A stretch of 54,010 bases of DNA from an uncultured Candidatus Saccharibacteria bacterium (GCA_947304395.1 CAMZBA010000007.1:1-54010), one strand, 5' to 3'; shown: positions 16,918-26,140, counted from the first letter of the stretch. Translations and numbers: made by a program. The notes: generated by a model not told the origin, from the letters alone.

Positions 16918-17994
16918 ATGGATTTTCGCAAAAAGACGGTTCGTGATATTGACGTAGCAGGGAAGACGGTGTTAGTGCGCGTCGATTACAACGTGCCTAT
17001 AAAAGATGGGCAGATTACGGAAGATATGAGAATTCGCGCCAGTTTGCCGACTCTTGAGTACTTGCTTGATAATGGTGCAGGGAAGATTGTAGTAATTTCG
17101 CATTTAGGTCGTCCAGAAGGGAAGCCGGCGGAAGAGTTTTCGCTGGCGCCATGCGCAAAGCGTCTCGGCGAATTGCTGCCAGGGAAGGATGTGCGTTTTG
17201 TTAATCAGACAGTTGGCGATGAAGTGAAGCGGGCGATAGCGGAGTTGCCAGTGGGTGGCGTTGCGGTATTGGAAAACTTACGCTTTTCGCCAGATGAAGA
17301 AGCGAATTCGGACGAATTTGCCAACCAAATCGTTGAAGCCACAGGCGCAGAAGTTTTTGTCCAGGATGGATTCGCCGTAATTCATCGTGCGCATGCTTCT
17401 ACGGATGCAATTGCAAAGAAACTTCCTGCCGTGGCTGGTTTTCTGGTCGAGAAAGAGGTCTCAAATCTAGAAGGCGTAATGACTAATCCGGAGCATCCGC
17501 TCTTGGTTATTATTGGTGGTGCTAAGGTTGAAGACAAGCAACCATTGATTGATAAATTTTTGCCGATTGCCGATCGCATCGTAGTGGGTGGCAAAATTGC
17601 GGCCGATGGTTACACTTCGGATAATGAAAAAGTTTACGTGGCGAAAGATTTTGAAGTAGACGAGAATGGTAATAAACTTGACGTGTCAATGATGGACGCC
17701 GCCGAGATAGCTGCGATGATTTTTAAATCGAAGACAGTTATCTGGAATGGTACTTTGGGCATGGTTGAAGATCCTCGCTTTGCGAAGGCGTCGCAAATGA
17801 CCGCCATGGCTCTCGGTAAACGAAAGGATTGTTTCACGGTGATTGGTGGTGGCGATACGGCTGGATTTGTTGAATCGGTTATGAAGAACAATGAGGGGTT
17901 AGAGTATAACTTAATATCTACTGGCGGTGGTGCTAGTCTAGAGTTGTTGTCAGGCAAGAAGTTGCCAGGCCTGGAAGTGCTACAAGATCGCTAA
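16918..17994 (+). CDS. pgk: Phosphoglycerate kinase
   Basis: Transfers phosphate from 1,3-bisphosphoglycerate to ADP. 358 residues, some 30-40 shorter than most bacterial enzymes. Clear motifs: VRVDYNVPIKDG, ISHLGRPEGK, ENLRFSPDEE, VQDGFAVIHRAHAST, WNGTLGMVE and the C-terminal GGGDTAGF with STGGGASLELLSG. AGAGGAGG sits six bases before the ATG. It lies in the pyk operon, and the next gene starts nine bases after its stop. Confidence 0.95.
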   Translation: MDFRKKTVRDIDVAGKTVLVRVDYNVPIKDGQITEDMRIRASLPTLEYLLDNGAGKIVVISHLGRPEGKPAEEFSLAPCAKRLGELLPGKDVRFVNQTVGDEVKRAIAELPVGGVAVLENLRFSPDEEANSDEFANQIVEATGAEVFVQDGFAVIHRAHASTDAIAKKLPAVAGFLVEKEVSNLEGVMTNPEHPLLVIIGGAKVEDKQPLIDKFLPIADRIVVGGKIAADGYTSDNEKVYVAKDFEVDENGNKLDVSMMDAAEIAAMIFKSKTVIWNGTLGMVEDPRFAKASQMTAMALGKRKDCFTVIGGGDTAGFVESVMKNNEGLEYNLISTGGGASLELLSGKKLPGLEVLQDR

Positions 17995-18003
17995 GGAGCG
18001 TAG

Positions 18004-18618
18004 ATGAAGCTACTGGGTGGCAGAAAAAAGCAGATTGAGGAGATAAAACCCGTTCCGGCGCGCCGCCAGGGGCGTCAGAACGAGAGTTTTCGAATTGGGC
18101 GTACGATTGCGGGCGAAGCTTTTTCTGACGAGCGAAAAAACAAGCTAGAACGTTTAAAGGAGCGCAAAAAGACGAAGCGTAAAAATGTTACGGTCGTGTT
18201 TGGCGTGATTGTGCTAGTAATACTGGTAGCGATTGTAATTGGCCATTATGTTGCGGACATAATTGCCGAAGAAGAGGCTAAAAGATATGTAGCCCCTAAA
18301 CCTGAGCCGACCGTAGATATCTCGGACGAGAATGCCGACACGGAGATTAGCCCACGCGTGAAAGAGTTTGTGGCGCGTCTAGAAGACGATGCGCAGTCGG
18401 AGGGCTATCAGGTTGATCATGTGATATTGCCGTTAAATAAGGTGCGCGAAATACATATATTTATTAAAGAGCGTGAAGAGTATTATAAGATGACAATAGA
18501 TCGCAGTAGTGCTGTGCAAGCGGAAGATATGGCGCGAATGATTCGCTATCTTGATAAGAAAAAGGTTAGGGCTACTTACGTAGATTTGCGCGTAGAAGGG
18601 AAAGCGTTTTATAAGTAA
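18004..18618 (+). CDS. Bitopic membrane protein, possibly FtsQ/DivIB-like
   Basis: 204 residues: a basic cytoplasmic N terminus of about 60 residues, one membrane helix near 62-84 (VTVVFGVIVLVILVAIVIG), and an extracellular domain of about 110 residues ending in TYVDLRVEGKAFYK. That ending resembles the close of FtsQ/DivIB beta domains (IDLR...), and the topology agrees, but a full POTRA domain is not evident and the gene sits with pyk-pgk rather than in the division cluster. GGAG lies close before the ATG. Treat the FtsQ idea as tentative. Confidence 0.55.
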   Translation: MKLLGGRKKQIEEIKPVPARRQGRQNESFRIGRTIAGEAFSDERKNKLERLKERKKTKRKNVTVVFGVIVLVILVAIVIGHYVADIIAEEEAKRYVAPKPEPTVDISDENADTEISPRVKEFVARLEDDAQSEGYQVDHVILPLNKVREIHIFIKEREEYYKMTIDRSSAVQAEDMARMIRYLDKKKVRATYVDLRVEGKAFYK

Positions 18619-19667
18619 ATAAATCTAAGTCGGCGGTTTACTCCCCCGAGTTCCCTAAGTGTTCGGTTTTTGTTCGGTCGAAAAAATGGCGGATTCTCAA
18701 AGGGGGTGCGTTGATTAAGCTCGCGATATTTGAAAAATGGGTAGGTAAGGGGAGTAGGGGGAGTAAAAAATAAAACCGTGAAAAAGTCAAATAAATAGAG
18801 ATTTCACGGGCGTAAAATGCGGATTTTGGCGACAAGATATGTTGTAATATGTGAATTTACAGGGGTCGTGGCGCATAAGTTGTCGATATATTGTCAAAAT
18901 CGTATTTTTGGCTGCGCTCCCCCGGATGATTTTTTCGGGGGAGCCCCCCCTATTTTCCGCTATTTATGATCAGGGGTAGCTTCGTCTTTATGAATATGCG
19001 TAAAGGCAGAGACGTCTATTTAGCAGGGTTTTGTGTACGTTATCGTGTGTCTGGCTACGATTATTTATATAACTGGCATTTAAATATGCATACGTCGTAA
19101 AATATACATTGTGCGACATTAAGAATACGGCGAAAAGTTGATTATACACCCGTCTCGTTTATGCTTAGTTTTTGAGGCTGTGTGATTTATTTGCCGTATT
19201 TACGCCCTATTTTGCGCTGTATGACCTTTTTGGCCCCCAAAGACGCTAATGTATACTATTCCAGCACTTTTACGGCTCCTGGTGCGTCTCATGACTTTGT
19301 ATATATTCTAGTGTTGAAAGGCGCTCACTATAGAGGTGTGCGTTGATGTAACAGGGGTAGGAGAGGAGTGATTAATCTGTACAACAGGGGTAGGGGACTA
19401 GTTTTTTGAAATTTGCGCTCCCCCGTCGATTTTCGGAAGTTTTTGTGAAAAAATTATGTGAAAAAAATTTCACGATTTTTTATTTCCACTTTCATCCATC
19501 CGTTATTTCGAGGTCGAGATTATCGCAAGAGTATCTTGATGAATGTCTGTGTGAGTATTTAAGAATCCTTAAAGAGCTCCTAGCGGCCATTTTTTCTACT
19601 TCCCCTACCCTTTTTTACCTCTGTTGGACCTCTGTTAATTTTGACTAAAAATGGCAAAAGGCCAGCC
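18619..19667 (+). other. Gene-free putative replication-terminus region
   Basis: No credible gene. Contents: CAGGGGTAG or CAGGGGTCG four times on the plus strand (18860, 18971, 19352, 19386); TGCGCTCCCCCG twice (18913-18924, 19414-19425) followed by similar text; a hairpin CTCCCCCG/CGGGGGAG at 18917-18943; and an inverted repeat CCGTGAAA/TTTCACGG at about 18776-18809. A dif-like site lies at 19092-19119. Left of it, core genes run right; right of it, they run left, as expected where forks meet. Confidence 0.55.
19092..19119. other. dif-like XerC/D recombination site candidate
   Basis: 28 bp in an 11-6-11 layout: arm ACGTCGTAAAA, spacer TATACA, arm TTGTGCGACAT. The arms are inverted repeats at 8 of 11 positions. 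The minus-strand spacer TGTATA is the same as in E. coli dif, and the CGCA.AA core of one arm also agrees. It lies in a 1.1-kb gene-free stretch at the switch of coding strand. No recombinase gene is in the window. Confidence 0.5.
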
Positions 19668-19692
19668 AAAAAGCCCCGCGCGGGCGGGGCTT
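19668..19692 (-). terminator. Terminator of the VirD4-like gene
   Basis: On the minus strand AAGCCCCGC/GCGGGGCTT followed by TTT, 40 bases beyond the stop codon. Confidence 0.85.
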
Positions 19693-19732
19693 AAAGCGTG
19701 GTCGATAAGTTCTAGAAGCTGTCCATATTGCG

Positions 19733-22591
19733 CTAGGCGTTGTTTTTATTCTTATTGCGGTTACGATTGCGGTTTTTCTTTTTATAGCCATTAGAGTGTG
19801 AATTAGGAGCTTCTGTGACCTTTGCTTTGCCGTTATTGGACGAGGTAATCATTGGGCGGCTGCTGAGAGATTCTTCTACGCTTTTATCCTGAGCTGCTTC
19901 GTTTTCGACGACGGCATTTTTAATATTAGGGCTAACTAGAGGCTTGACCTCTTTCTGCTGTTCGGCTTCGACTTTGCGGGCTTTTTCGCCGAGAAGTTTG
20001 CCGAGATCCTTCAGGCCATTGCCAGAGCTTTCTTCGCCTTGAGCGGCATTAGGGGAGATCTTTTGCTTGCGGAAGTCAGCCTGTGGGGTTGGCACGAATG
20101 AATAGGTGGTTTTTTCTTTTTCTTGCGCCTGTGAGCCACGCATTCCTGCCTCGCGACCAGAATCGGATAGATCTTTCTTCCACTTCTCTGCCGCTTCGAT
20201 GCTGGCGCTGATTTCTTTTTCAACTTCTTCGCGCGTGCGCGAGTAAACTAGGCGCGAATTGCGAATAATGCGTGGAGTTAAATCATTCGGCGGTTTCGGA
20301 ATGCTGAGAGTAGTAGCAGAGAAGGCCGGAGTCTTCTCGCCATTAATAATCATCGAAAGGACGAAGTGGCGATTATTAAGATTTAGTAAATCCTGAGCTT
20401 CAAAGATTGGCTCGAATTGCTTAGAGAGAATAGGCGCGTCGTCGGCGGAAACGCGGAAGCTAATAGTGGTACCGACGTTGCCGAAAACGGCGTCGCGGAC
20501 AGATTCTGTCATCTGACTAGTGTACTGGTTGGCGACAGTTAGATTAAGACCATATTTGCGCGCCTCGGAGAGGATGACCGCAAAAGAGTCGGTGGCAAAG
20601 TTTTGGAACTCGTCTACGTAGAGATAGAATGGTCGGCGATCTTCGACGTTCGGGATATCAGAACGACTCATGGCTGCTAGCTGTACTTTTGTGACGAGGA
20701 AGGCGCCAAGAATAGCGGCGTTATCCTCACCGATGAGACCTTTGGACAGGTTAACAACGAGAATTTTGCCTTCGTCCATAATTTTGCGTACGTCGAAGCT
20801 AGATTTTGGCTGGCCGATAATATTACGAATGATCGGGTTGGCCGTAAAAGCACCGACCTTATTAAGAATAGGCGCGACAGATTCGGTAACTTGTTTGTCA
20901 CCCCATGAGCCGAACTCTTGTTTCCAGAATTGTAGGACCGTAACGTCTTTACAATATTCGAGAGTCTCTTTGCGGAAGTCTTTATCGGTCAGCATGCGCG
21001 AGATATCAAGCATGGTTGTTTGAGGGCGATCAAGAAGAGCAAGTAGGGTGTAGCGCAAGATATGCTCGAGACGTGGACCCCAAGATTCGCCGAACATACG
21101 CTTTAATACGCCAATAACCTCAGAGGAGATATTTGGTTTACGTTCTGGGTCGTAGACCTCAAGTGGGTTAAAGGCCATTGGGTATTGTGTGTCGGCAGGG
21201 TTGAAGTAGACAACGTCCTTGATGCGGCTTTCAGGGATAAACTTTAGATTATCCATTGCAAGATCGCCGTGTGGGTCAATAATACAATAACCTTGGTTGT
21301 GATAAATATCGCTAAGCGCGAAGAGGGTTAGGAGACCAGATTTACCAGAACCAGTCTGACCAATAATATAAACGTGACGGGAACGGTCGCGGCGATACAT
21401 GCCAAACTGATGCTTGATACCGCGGAAATCCGTGAGTCCGAAGGCGGAGATATTCTCGTCGAAGCTAGGATCGCCAGTGAGCATTGGTAACTTTGCGGGA
21501 GGCTCAGCGGTCTTACTGGACGCCCAAACAATATTCGGCGTTTCGACGTTCGTGTGCGGCAAATGATAGACGGAGGCAAGCTCGGAGATATTTAGAATAA
21601 AGCCGTTATCGGTGAATTGACGCTCTTTGTATGCGTCGAGGGCGGCTTTCTCAAAAGTGCCACCGAGCATCTTGAAGCCGTTAAGGTTGGTAGAGTTGAA
21701 CTGTTTAAAGGTGCCGACTAGAGCTTGCATGTTTAGCTTGGCATTAACCTCATCTTGGCCAACATAGGCTAGACGGATTTTGACTTCGTAGCCAAGTTTA
21801 GTGGCTTTTTCTTCTGCTTTTGCAACGCGGGTTTTGTCGCGCTCGGATAGTTCTACTTTAATGGGTTGTTCGCTTCCGCCCTCTGGTGGCCGCCAGAGTG
21901 CGGCGATGATTTGCGCAAACCATTGCCAATCTAGATGGAAGAAATCCCAAGTCTTCCCTGCTTTGACAGATTTTACCCATGCATCGGTTTTTTGATGCCA
22001 GCTATCAGCGACTGGCCTGGTTAAGATTTGGATCCATAGCTCTTCCCCGCCATTTGGATTTAATTTTGCGAGCGTACCGGTAATGCCAGCGAGGGGGTCC
22101 ACTTCGAAGGACTCAAAGGTCTTAATCGGAAGTGCTTCATTTTCGGTGAGGGCTACTTCGGCGCTGTAGGCGACGGGATATTTGGCGCGACGATCGACGT
22201 AATCTTCTTTCATGCGATAGATTTGTACGCTTGGATACTGGGAATATATCTGGCCTTCTACGAATGATTGCAAGACTTTTGGTACCCATACGAAGAAGCG
22301 GATTTGATTGCCGCTAGAAGCAATCTCGAAAGACAGATGCTCTTGGACGCCACCCGAATTCTTTAACTCGTTGGCGTCGCGTAAGATGCCGTGTAGTGAT
22401 GCGAAAAGCTGTTCGGCGGCTAGTTCCTTTTTGTCGTTGTCTTTAGGTATTTCCATCATTAAAAGGACGCTATCGACATTAAGGACTTGCAATCGATTAA
22501 CCTTGCGGTAATTACGAGCGGTCAAAATAATTAGGATGATGACGATTGGAATCCAGACGATTGGCATCATAAAAAAGCGAAGAATTTCCAT
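19733..22591 (-). CDS. VirD4/TraD-like membrane ATPase of the CPR type
   Basis: 952 residues. A membrane helix at 10-25 is followed by a basic stretch, a family-specific domain to about 360, then a P-loop ATPase: Walker A GQTGSGKSG near 410, IIDPHGDL, and Walker B FYLYVDEFQNF near 660, followed by ANQYTSQM. The last 150 residues are low-complexity and end in a Lys/Arg/Asn-rich tail. Such type IV coupling-like ATPases are widespread in Saccharibacteria and are associated with surface filaments or DNA uptake; the exact role here is inferred. The ATG lies six bases after TAAAAT, so it is leaderless. It stands alone with its own terminator. Confidence 0.85.
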   Translation of the reverse strand: MEILRFFMMPIVWIPIVIILIILTARNYRKVNRLQVLNVDSVLLMMEIPKDNDKKELAAEQLFASLHGILRDANELKNSGGVQEHLSFEIASSGNQIRFFVWVPKVLQSFVEGQIYSQYPSVQIYRMKEDYVDRRAKYPVAYSAEVALTENEALPIKTFESFEVDPLAGITGTLAKLNPNGGEELWIQILTRPVADSWHQKTDAWVKSVKAGKTWDFFHLDWQWFAQIIAALWRPPEGGSEQPIKVELSERDKTRVAKAEEKATKLGYEVKIRLAYVGQDEVNAKLNMQALVGTFKQFNSTNLNGFKMLGGTFEKAALDAYKERQFTDNGFILNISELASVYHLPHTNVETPNIVWASSKTAEPPAKLPMLTGDPSFDENISAFGLTDFRGIKHQFGMYRRDRSRHVYIIGQTGSGKSGLLTLFALSDIYHNQGYCIIDPHGDLAMDNLKFIPESRIKDVVYFNPADTQYPMAFNPLEVYDPERKPNISSEVIGVLKRMFGESWGPRLEHILRYTLLALLDRPQTTMLDISRMLTDKDFRKETLEYCKDVTVLQFWKQEFGSWGDKQVTESVAPILNKVGAFTANPIIRNIIGQPKSSFDVRKIMDEGKILVVNLSKGLIGEDNAAILGAFLVTKVQLAAMSRSDIPNVEDRRPFYLYVDEFQNFATDSFAVILSEARKYGLNLTVANQYTSQMTESVRDAVFGNVGTTISFRVSADDAPILSKQFEPIFEAQDLLNLNNRHFVLSMIINGEKTPAFSATTLSIPKPPNDLTPRIIRNSRLVYSRTREEVEKEISASIEAAEKWKKDLSDSGREAGMRGSQAQEKEKTTYSFVPTPQADFRKQKISPNAAQGEESSGNGLKDLGKLLGEKARKVEAEQQKEVKPLVSPNIKNAVVENEAAQDKSVEESLSSRPMITSSNNGKAKVTEAPNSHSNGYKKKNRNRNRNKNKNNA

Positions 22592-22650
22592 ATTGTTATT
22601 TTAACATAAATGCAATAAAAACGGTGGTGAGATTATGATAGAATGATGAT

Positions 22651-23256
22651 ATGATAACACTCTTTGGTGCTCCTGGTAGTGGCAAAAGTCTGCAAGGCGA
22701 GCTGCTAGCCCGTCGGTATGGTTGGGCGTGGTACTCCTCGCGCGATATGCTTTCGAGCATGCATAACAAAGATATTATGTATAAGTTAGATCACGGCATG
22801 TTTGTCGATGACGATACGATGAATTCCTTGATGAGCGATGTGATGCGAAGAGCGCATGCGCGCGGTACGAATCGGGTAGTTCTAGATGGCTTCCCTTCTA
22901 GCTATCGTCAGGTGCGTTGGATGATTGATAATAAAGAGATATCTAACTTAACTGGTGCAATTATCTTGCGTGTGCCCCATGGCGAGCTTTGGAAACGATT
23001 GATGGAACGTAAGCGCGTTGATGATACGCGTGCGGCAATTGAGCGGCGTGAGGATCTTTACGACCGATCGATTACTGGCATGATTCGTGCATTGAGTATG
23101 GAGGACGTATTGGTCCGCGAAGTGAATGGTATGGGTACGCCGGAAGATGTACTGGAGCGTATTTCGGAGATACTGGGTGAATGGAACTTGGTTCCTCGCA
23201 AGCAATACAAGGATATTTCGAAGAATATTAAGATTAATTACACCAGCCAAGTCTGA
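22651..23256 (+). CDS. Adenylate kinase-like nucleoside monophosphate kinase
   Basis: 201 residues, close to the short-lid form of adenylate kinase. P-loop GAPGSGKSLQGELLA at the N terminus, NMP-binding region YSSRDMLSS, VVLDGFPSSYRQVRW (the usual LDGFPR with Ser for Arg), and a lid region RKRVDDTRAAIERREDLY containing the conserved D-D-x-x-x-x-I-x-x-R pattern. It should equilibrate AMP, ADP and ATP. The Arg-to-Ser change in the FPR motif leaves the substrate base open. TAGAAT lies six bases before the ATG (leaderless). It faces the sigma4/HARE gene across a shared terminator. Confidence 0.82.
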   Translation: MITLFGAPGSGKSLQGELLARRYGWAWYSSRDMLSSMHNKDIMYKLDHGMFVDDDTMNSLMSDVMRRAHARGTNRVVLDGFPSSYRQVRWMIDNKEISNLTGAIILRVPHGELWKRLMERKRVDDTRAAIERREDLYDRSITGMIRALSMEDVLVREVNGMGTPEDVLERISEILGEWNLVPRKQYKDISKNIKINYTSQV

Positions 23257-23262
23257 AGCTTC

Positions 23263-23298
23263 AAAAAACCGACTAGTTTTTGCTACTAGTCGGTTTTT
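23263..23298. terminator. Bidirectional terminator
   Basis: Stem AAAACCGACTAGT/ACTAGTCGGTTTT flanked by A on one side and T on the other; it serves both convergent genes. Confidence 0.92.
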
Positions 23299-23300
23299 GC

Positions 23301-24332
23301 TTAATTTGTTAATTTGTAGCCGTCGCGGCCAACTTTAGTGAAGAGCTTTTTGTTCTGAAGATTTAATAGGACTGTGGTCTCTTTTACCTTACGCTCTTTG
23401 AGGACCTGTTTGACGATTTCTTTGCGTGAAAGACCCTCTTCGCCAGCTTTTCTAAGAATTTTGGTAATAATATCCGATACGGTTCCCTTTTGATAGCCCC
23501 AACTATCTAGTGCGTAGATGCCGCGGCCGATTAGGACAAAGCGCGAATCTTTAATGAGTTCGTTATGGATAGCTTGCACAGTAACGTCTTTGCGCTTGAA
23601 GTCTGAAGAGCTAATTGCTCTGGCGATATCGTTAAAATGCATTGGCTCTTTATGCTCTTCGAGCACAACGTAGATTTTGTCGCGGATATTCTTTGGATTA
23701 ACGGTTGGCCATTTCGTAAGTCCCCATTGGCCATTAAGAGTGGAAAGTAGCTTACTAACATGTGCAACCGCCTCAATGTGACTCGGATGTTCGTAATTGA
23801 GTTTTTCGTCTAGCTCATCGATGCTCATCGGCTTTTTATTGCTTTTTACGAGCGCAACGATTTCGTCAACTTTGCCGCGAATGGCTTTTTCGTCGCCGTA
23901 TTCCGCGATGCCAATTGCGTTGTGGTATTTGTCGTTTTCGGAGACGATAGTCAAGACTGGCGAGATTTCGCCGAGGAAGCTAAAGTTGGCTTTTTCGACA
24001 GCGCTAGCTTCGTGGTTGAGAATTTTTTGCGCTAGATCAGAAGCGCGAGCGATGCGACCCATTTCAGTTAAGTTTCGCACGATTAGTTTTTCGGCTGGTG
24101 CTAGGTCGCTAATCTTGCCTTCTTCTGCAGCGATGCGGAGACGGATAAGAATTGCTTTTTCGAGTTGGCGAACGCGTTCGCGCGTGATTGAAAGCATTTC
24201 GCCAATTTGTTCTAATGTTTCTTTGTGCCCGTTTAGGCCGAATCGGCGAGAGATGATTTCCCTTTCGCGCTCTTGTTCGATGATGCTGAGGCTACTAGAA
24301 ATAGCCTTAGTAATTGTTTCCGCATTATTCAT
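23301..24332 (-). CDS. Sigma-region-4 / HARE-HTH transcription regulator
   Basis: 343 residues. Residues about 15-70 match sigma70 region 4, with RRFGLNGHKETLEQIGEML and the recognition helix SITRERVRQLEKAIL. No region 2 is present, so it cannot act as a complete sigma factor. The remainder contains HARE-HTH-like modules (VYVVLEEHKEPMHFNDIA, and a C-terminal LSRKEIVKQVL unit) as in the RNA polymerase delta subunit. It probably modulates RNA polymerase at -35 regions. It has a ribosome site AAGGA and a TTGACA/17/TATTAT promoter whose -10 flank shares AGTCATGTT with two accessory promoters nearby. Confidence 0.85.
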   Translation of the reverse strand: MNNAETITKAISSSLSIIEQEREREIISRRFGLNGHKETLEQIGEMLSITRERVRQLEKAILIRLRIAAEEGKISDLAPAEKLIVRNLTEMGRIARASDLAQKILNHEASAVEKANFSFLGEISPVLTIVSENDKYHNAIGIAEYGDEKAIRGKVDEIVALVKSNKKPMSIDELDEKLNYEHPSHIEAVAHVSKLLSTLNGQWGLTKWPTVNPKNIRDKIYVVLEEHKEPMHFNDIARAISSSDFKRKDVTVQAIHNELIKDSRFVLIGRGIYALDSWGYQKGTVSDIITKILRKAGEEGLSRKEIVKQVLKERKVKETTVLLNLQNKKLFTKVGRDGYKLTN

Positions 24333-24389
24333 GCTGCTGTTTTTCCTTACTTCTCCGTCTACTTAGGTTTAATATCTTGACTTTTAAAT

Positions 24390-24418
24390 ATAATAACATG
24401 ACTATCACACGTTGTCAA
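24390..24418 (-). promoter_or_regulatory. Promoter of the sigma4/HARE gene
   Basis: Minus strand TTGACA (24413-24418), 17 bp, TATTAT (24390-24395). AGTCATGTT overlaps the spacer end and the -10. Confidence 0.75.
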
Positions 24419-24587
24419 CAAGTAAAATGACTTTCACTTAGAAATAATTGTACCATATTTTTGGCATCATTTCGAAAAAAGTATATAAAACTATAAGCTT
24501 GAGCTTAATTATGATGAAAAGCTTGCGCTTTTTGATTTTTGAGATATGGTTTAATGACTAAAACTGAGCAATAAAAGAGGCTATTAC

Positions 24588-24615
24588 TTGCATTTTTTAT
24601 GTTTTGTGATATAAT
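24588..24615 (+). promoter_or_regulatory. Promoter of the 166-residue accessory gene
   Basis: TTGCAT, 16 bp, TATAAT (24610-24615), with AGTCATGTT at 24616-24624 directly downstream. Confidence 0.7.
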
Positions 24616-24660
24616 AGTCATGTTGCACGATGCAAAGTAGTTTAGGAGGAAAACAAAGCT

Positions 24661-25161
24661 ATGTTTGATATTATTAACTTCTTCAGGCCGCGTAAGCCGG
24701 TGATGTTCGCGTTGGATACTTCGAGCAGCCACGTGGCGAAGCTGACCTATAAGGTTCGCGGCGATGCATGTGGGAATACTGTCCTCAGGACCGTATATGG
24801 GATTCCGTGCTCTTCAACGGCATTCGGAGCTCCGTGCGAGACTGTGATCGGGCTTGCGAGTTATGGCTTCGTGCGCGCCTACAGGAAAGGTAGGCGCATC
24901 GTGATCGAGAGGAATCCGTCAAAAACTCCTCCGGCAGAGGTGGAGAGCTGGCTCGTATGCCCCGATATGGCTCTCATGATTCCGGAGTACTACGGCAGCA
25001 ACCCTAAATCCGTATGCCCTTTCGGTGACGTCGAGGATCACTATGCGGAAGAGCATGAGTGGCCTCGGTACTATCTCGGCGATCTGGTTGTTTCGGATGG
25101 CGTTGAGGGGCGGAGGAAATTCTTCGAGGAGGTGGTAAAAAAGGTCTATAGCCCTAGTTAA
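24661..25161 (+). CDS. Accessory protein, paralogue of the next gene
   Basis: 166 residues, no known family. It shares a core with the following 243-residue gene: an aromatic-Gly motif then VR.YR (YGFVRAYRKG here), IER, PP....S.LV, PEYYG...KS and RYYLGD.V. No signal peptide or membrane helix is seen. It has its own promoter, an AGGAGG site about 12 bases before the ATG, and its own terminator. Five Cys residues are spread through it. GC content at third positions is higher than in neighbouring core genes. Confidence 0.7.
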   Translation: MFDIINFFRPRKPVMFALDTSSSHVAKLTYKVRGDACGNTVLRTVYGIPCSSTAFGAPCETVIGLASYGFVRAYRKGRRIVIERNPSKTPPAEVESWLVCPDMALMIPEYYGSNPKSVCPFGDVEDHYAEEHEWPRYYLGDLVVSDGVEGRRKFFEEVVKKVYSPS

Positions 25162-25180
25162 GCATAGCCCAGCAGTCACG

Positions 25181-25204
25181 GCCACGCAGTAGCGTGGCTT
25201 TTTT
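25181..25204 (+). terminator. Terminator
   Basis: Stem GCCACGC/GCGTGGC, AGTA loop, six T. Confidence 0.9.
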
Positions 25205-25227
25205 ATGGTTTCTAAAAAGTGTTTTAT

Positions 25228-25256
25228 TTGACTACTAGCGATATTTATTGTATAGT
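25228..25256 (+). promoter_or_regulatory. Promoter of the 243-residue accessory gene
   Basis: TTGACT, 17 bp, TATAGT (25251-25256). Confidence 0.7.
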
Positions 25257-25300
25257 CGAAACTATTGTAACTTTATTGCATGCTCTTTAGGAGGTAAAAA

Positions 25301-26032
25301 ATGGATAGAAAACGATTGGCATTGTTTATTTTGCCTCATTCTTGCGATTTGGATGAGGATATTGGCCCTGAATTAAGGCGGGACTGGGCGGCTATTCACT
25401 ATGTAAGTCCGAATATAACTTCGGCGATAGAACTGCTCGGCACTGCTCAGAAGCGAGCGAAAGATGGTAAAAATGAAGCAAGATGGAGTTTTGATGAGGT
25501 TGCTTCTATGAGCCTGCCGCCTACGGTGTCGCCGGATATTATATTTGGCGTAACTCCTATAATGGTTGAGCGAAACCACATTAAGCGCCCGCTTCTCTTT
25601 GAAGATCTAGACAGCGTTTATGGCGAGGGAGCGAAGGGGCGCTTTTGTTGTAGTCTTTCGGATTTTGGCTACGTCAGGATTTATCGCGCGCGTGGCGCAA
25701 CTGGAAGAGTCGACCCTTACGACAAAGATGCAATACGGCGCCAGTTTCGGATTGAGCGCGATTTGAGCTATATGCCGCCCGAAGATTGCGTAAGCTTCCT
25801 TGTGCGAATCGGGGTAGACGCGAATGGTGTGGAAGCGACAGAGTTTTACCCCGAGTATTATGGTATTGACTGGAAGAGCCATACGTGGACCGGTTATAGA
25901 AATGCATATCCATATTTATGCCGTAGTAGCAAAAGATATATGCTTGGCGATACGGTGTATTATGAGTACTTTTTATACTCCGATGACTTTGTTGTCGGCG
26001 TGGCAAAAATATTGATGTCTTCCGGCGAGTGA
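25301..26032 (+). CDS. Accessory protein, longer paralogue of the preceding gene
   Basis: 243 residues, no known family. Its C-terminal two thirds carry the same ordered motifs as the upstream gene (FGYVRIYRARG, IERDLSYMPPE, SFLVRIG, FYPEYYGIDWKS, KRYMLGDTV). The N-terminal 70 residues are extra and look helical. No signal peptide. AGGAGG sits six bases before the ATG. The unit is closed by a terminator at 26066. The pair probably arose by tandem duplication followed by strong divergence. Confidence 0.7.
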   Translation: MDRKRLALFILPHSCDLDEDIGPELRRDWAAIHYVSPNITSAIELLGTAQKRAKDGKNEARWSFDEVASMSLPPTVSPDIIFGVTPIMVERNHIKRPLLFEDLDSVYGEGAKGRFCCSLSDFGYVRIYRARGATGRVDPYDKDAIRRQFRIERDLSYMPPEDCVSFLVRIGVDANGVEATEFYPEYYGIDWKSHTWTGYRNAYPYLCRSSKRYMLGDTVYYEYFLYSDDFVVGVAKILMSSGE

Positions 26033-26065
26033 TAGGTGAATTGCTGTTTGTTTATCTATTCAAGC

Positions 26066-26095
26066 AAGCTGCGCGTGCGATGCGCAGCTTTTTTA
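26066..26095 (+). terminator. Terminator
   Basis: Stem AGCTGCGC/GCGCAGCT followed by six T. Confidence 0.9.
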
Positions 26096-26140
26096 TACTT
26101 TGACAAATATTGCAAGAATGCTCCAGATGATGCATGAGCA

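Noticed and set aside
18739-19612. KOPS array guiding a translocase to the dif-like site
   Set aside because: GGGTAGGG-like words occur on both strands and at least one on the right side points away from the site; too few to claim.
19406-19648. 80-codon ORF in the terminus region
   Set aside because: No ribosome site or -10 box at the start and no family; its start overlaps the repeated TGCGCTCCCCCG element.
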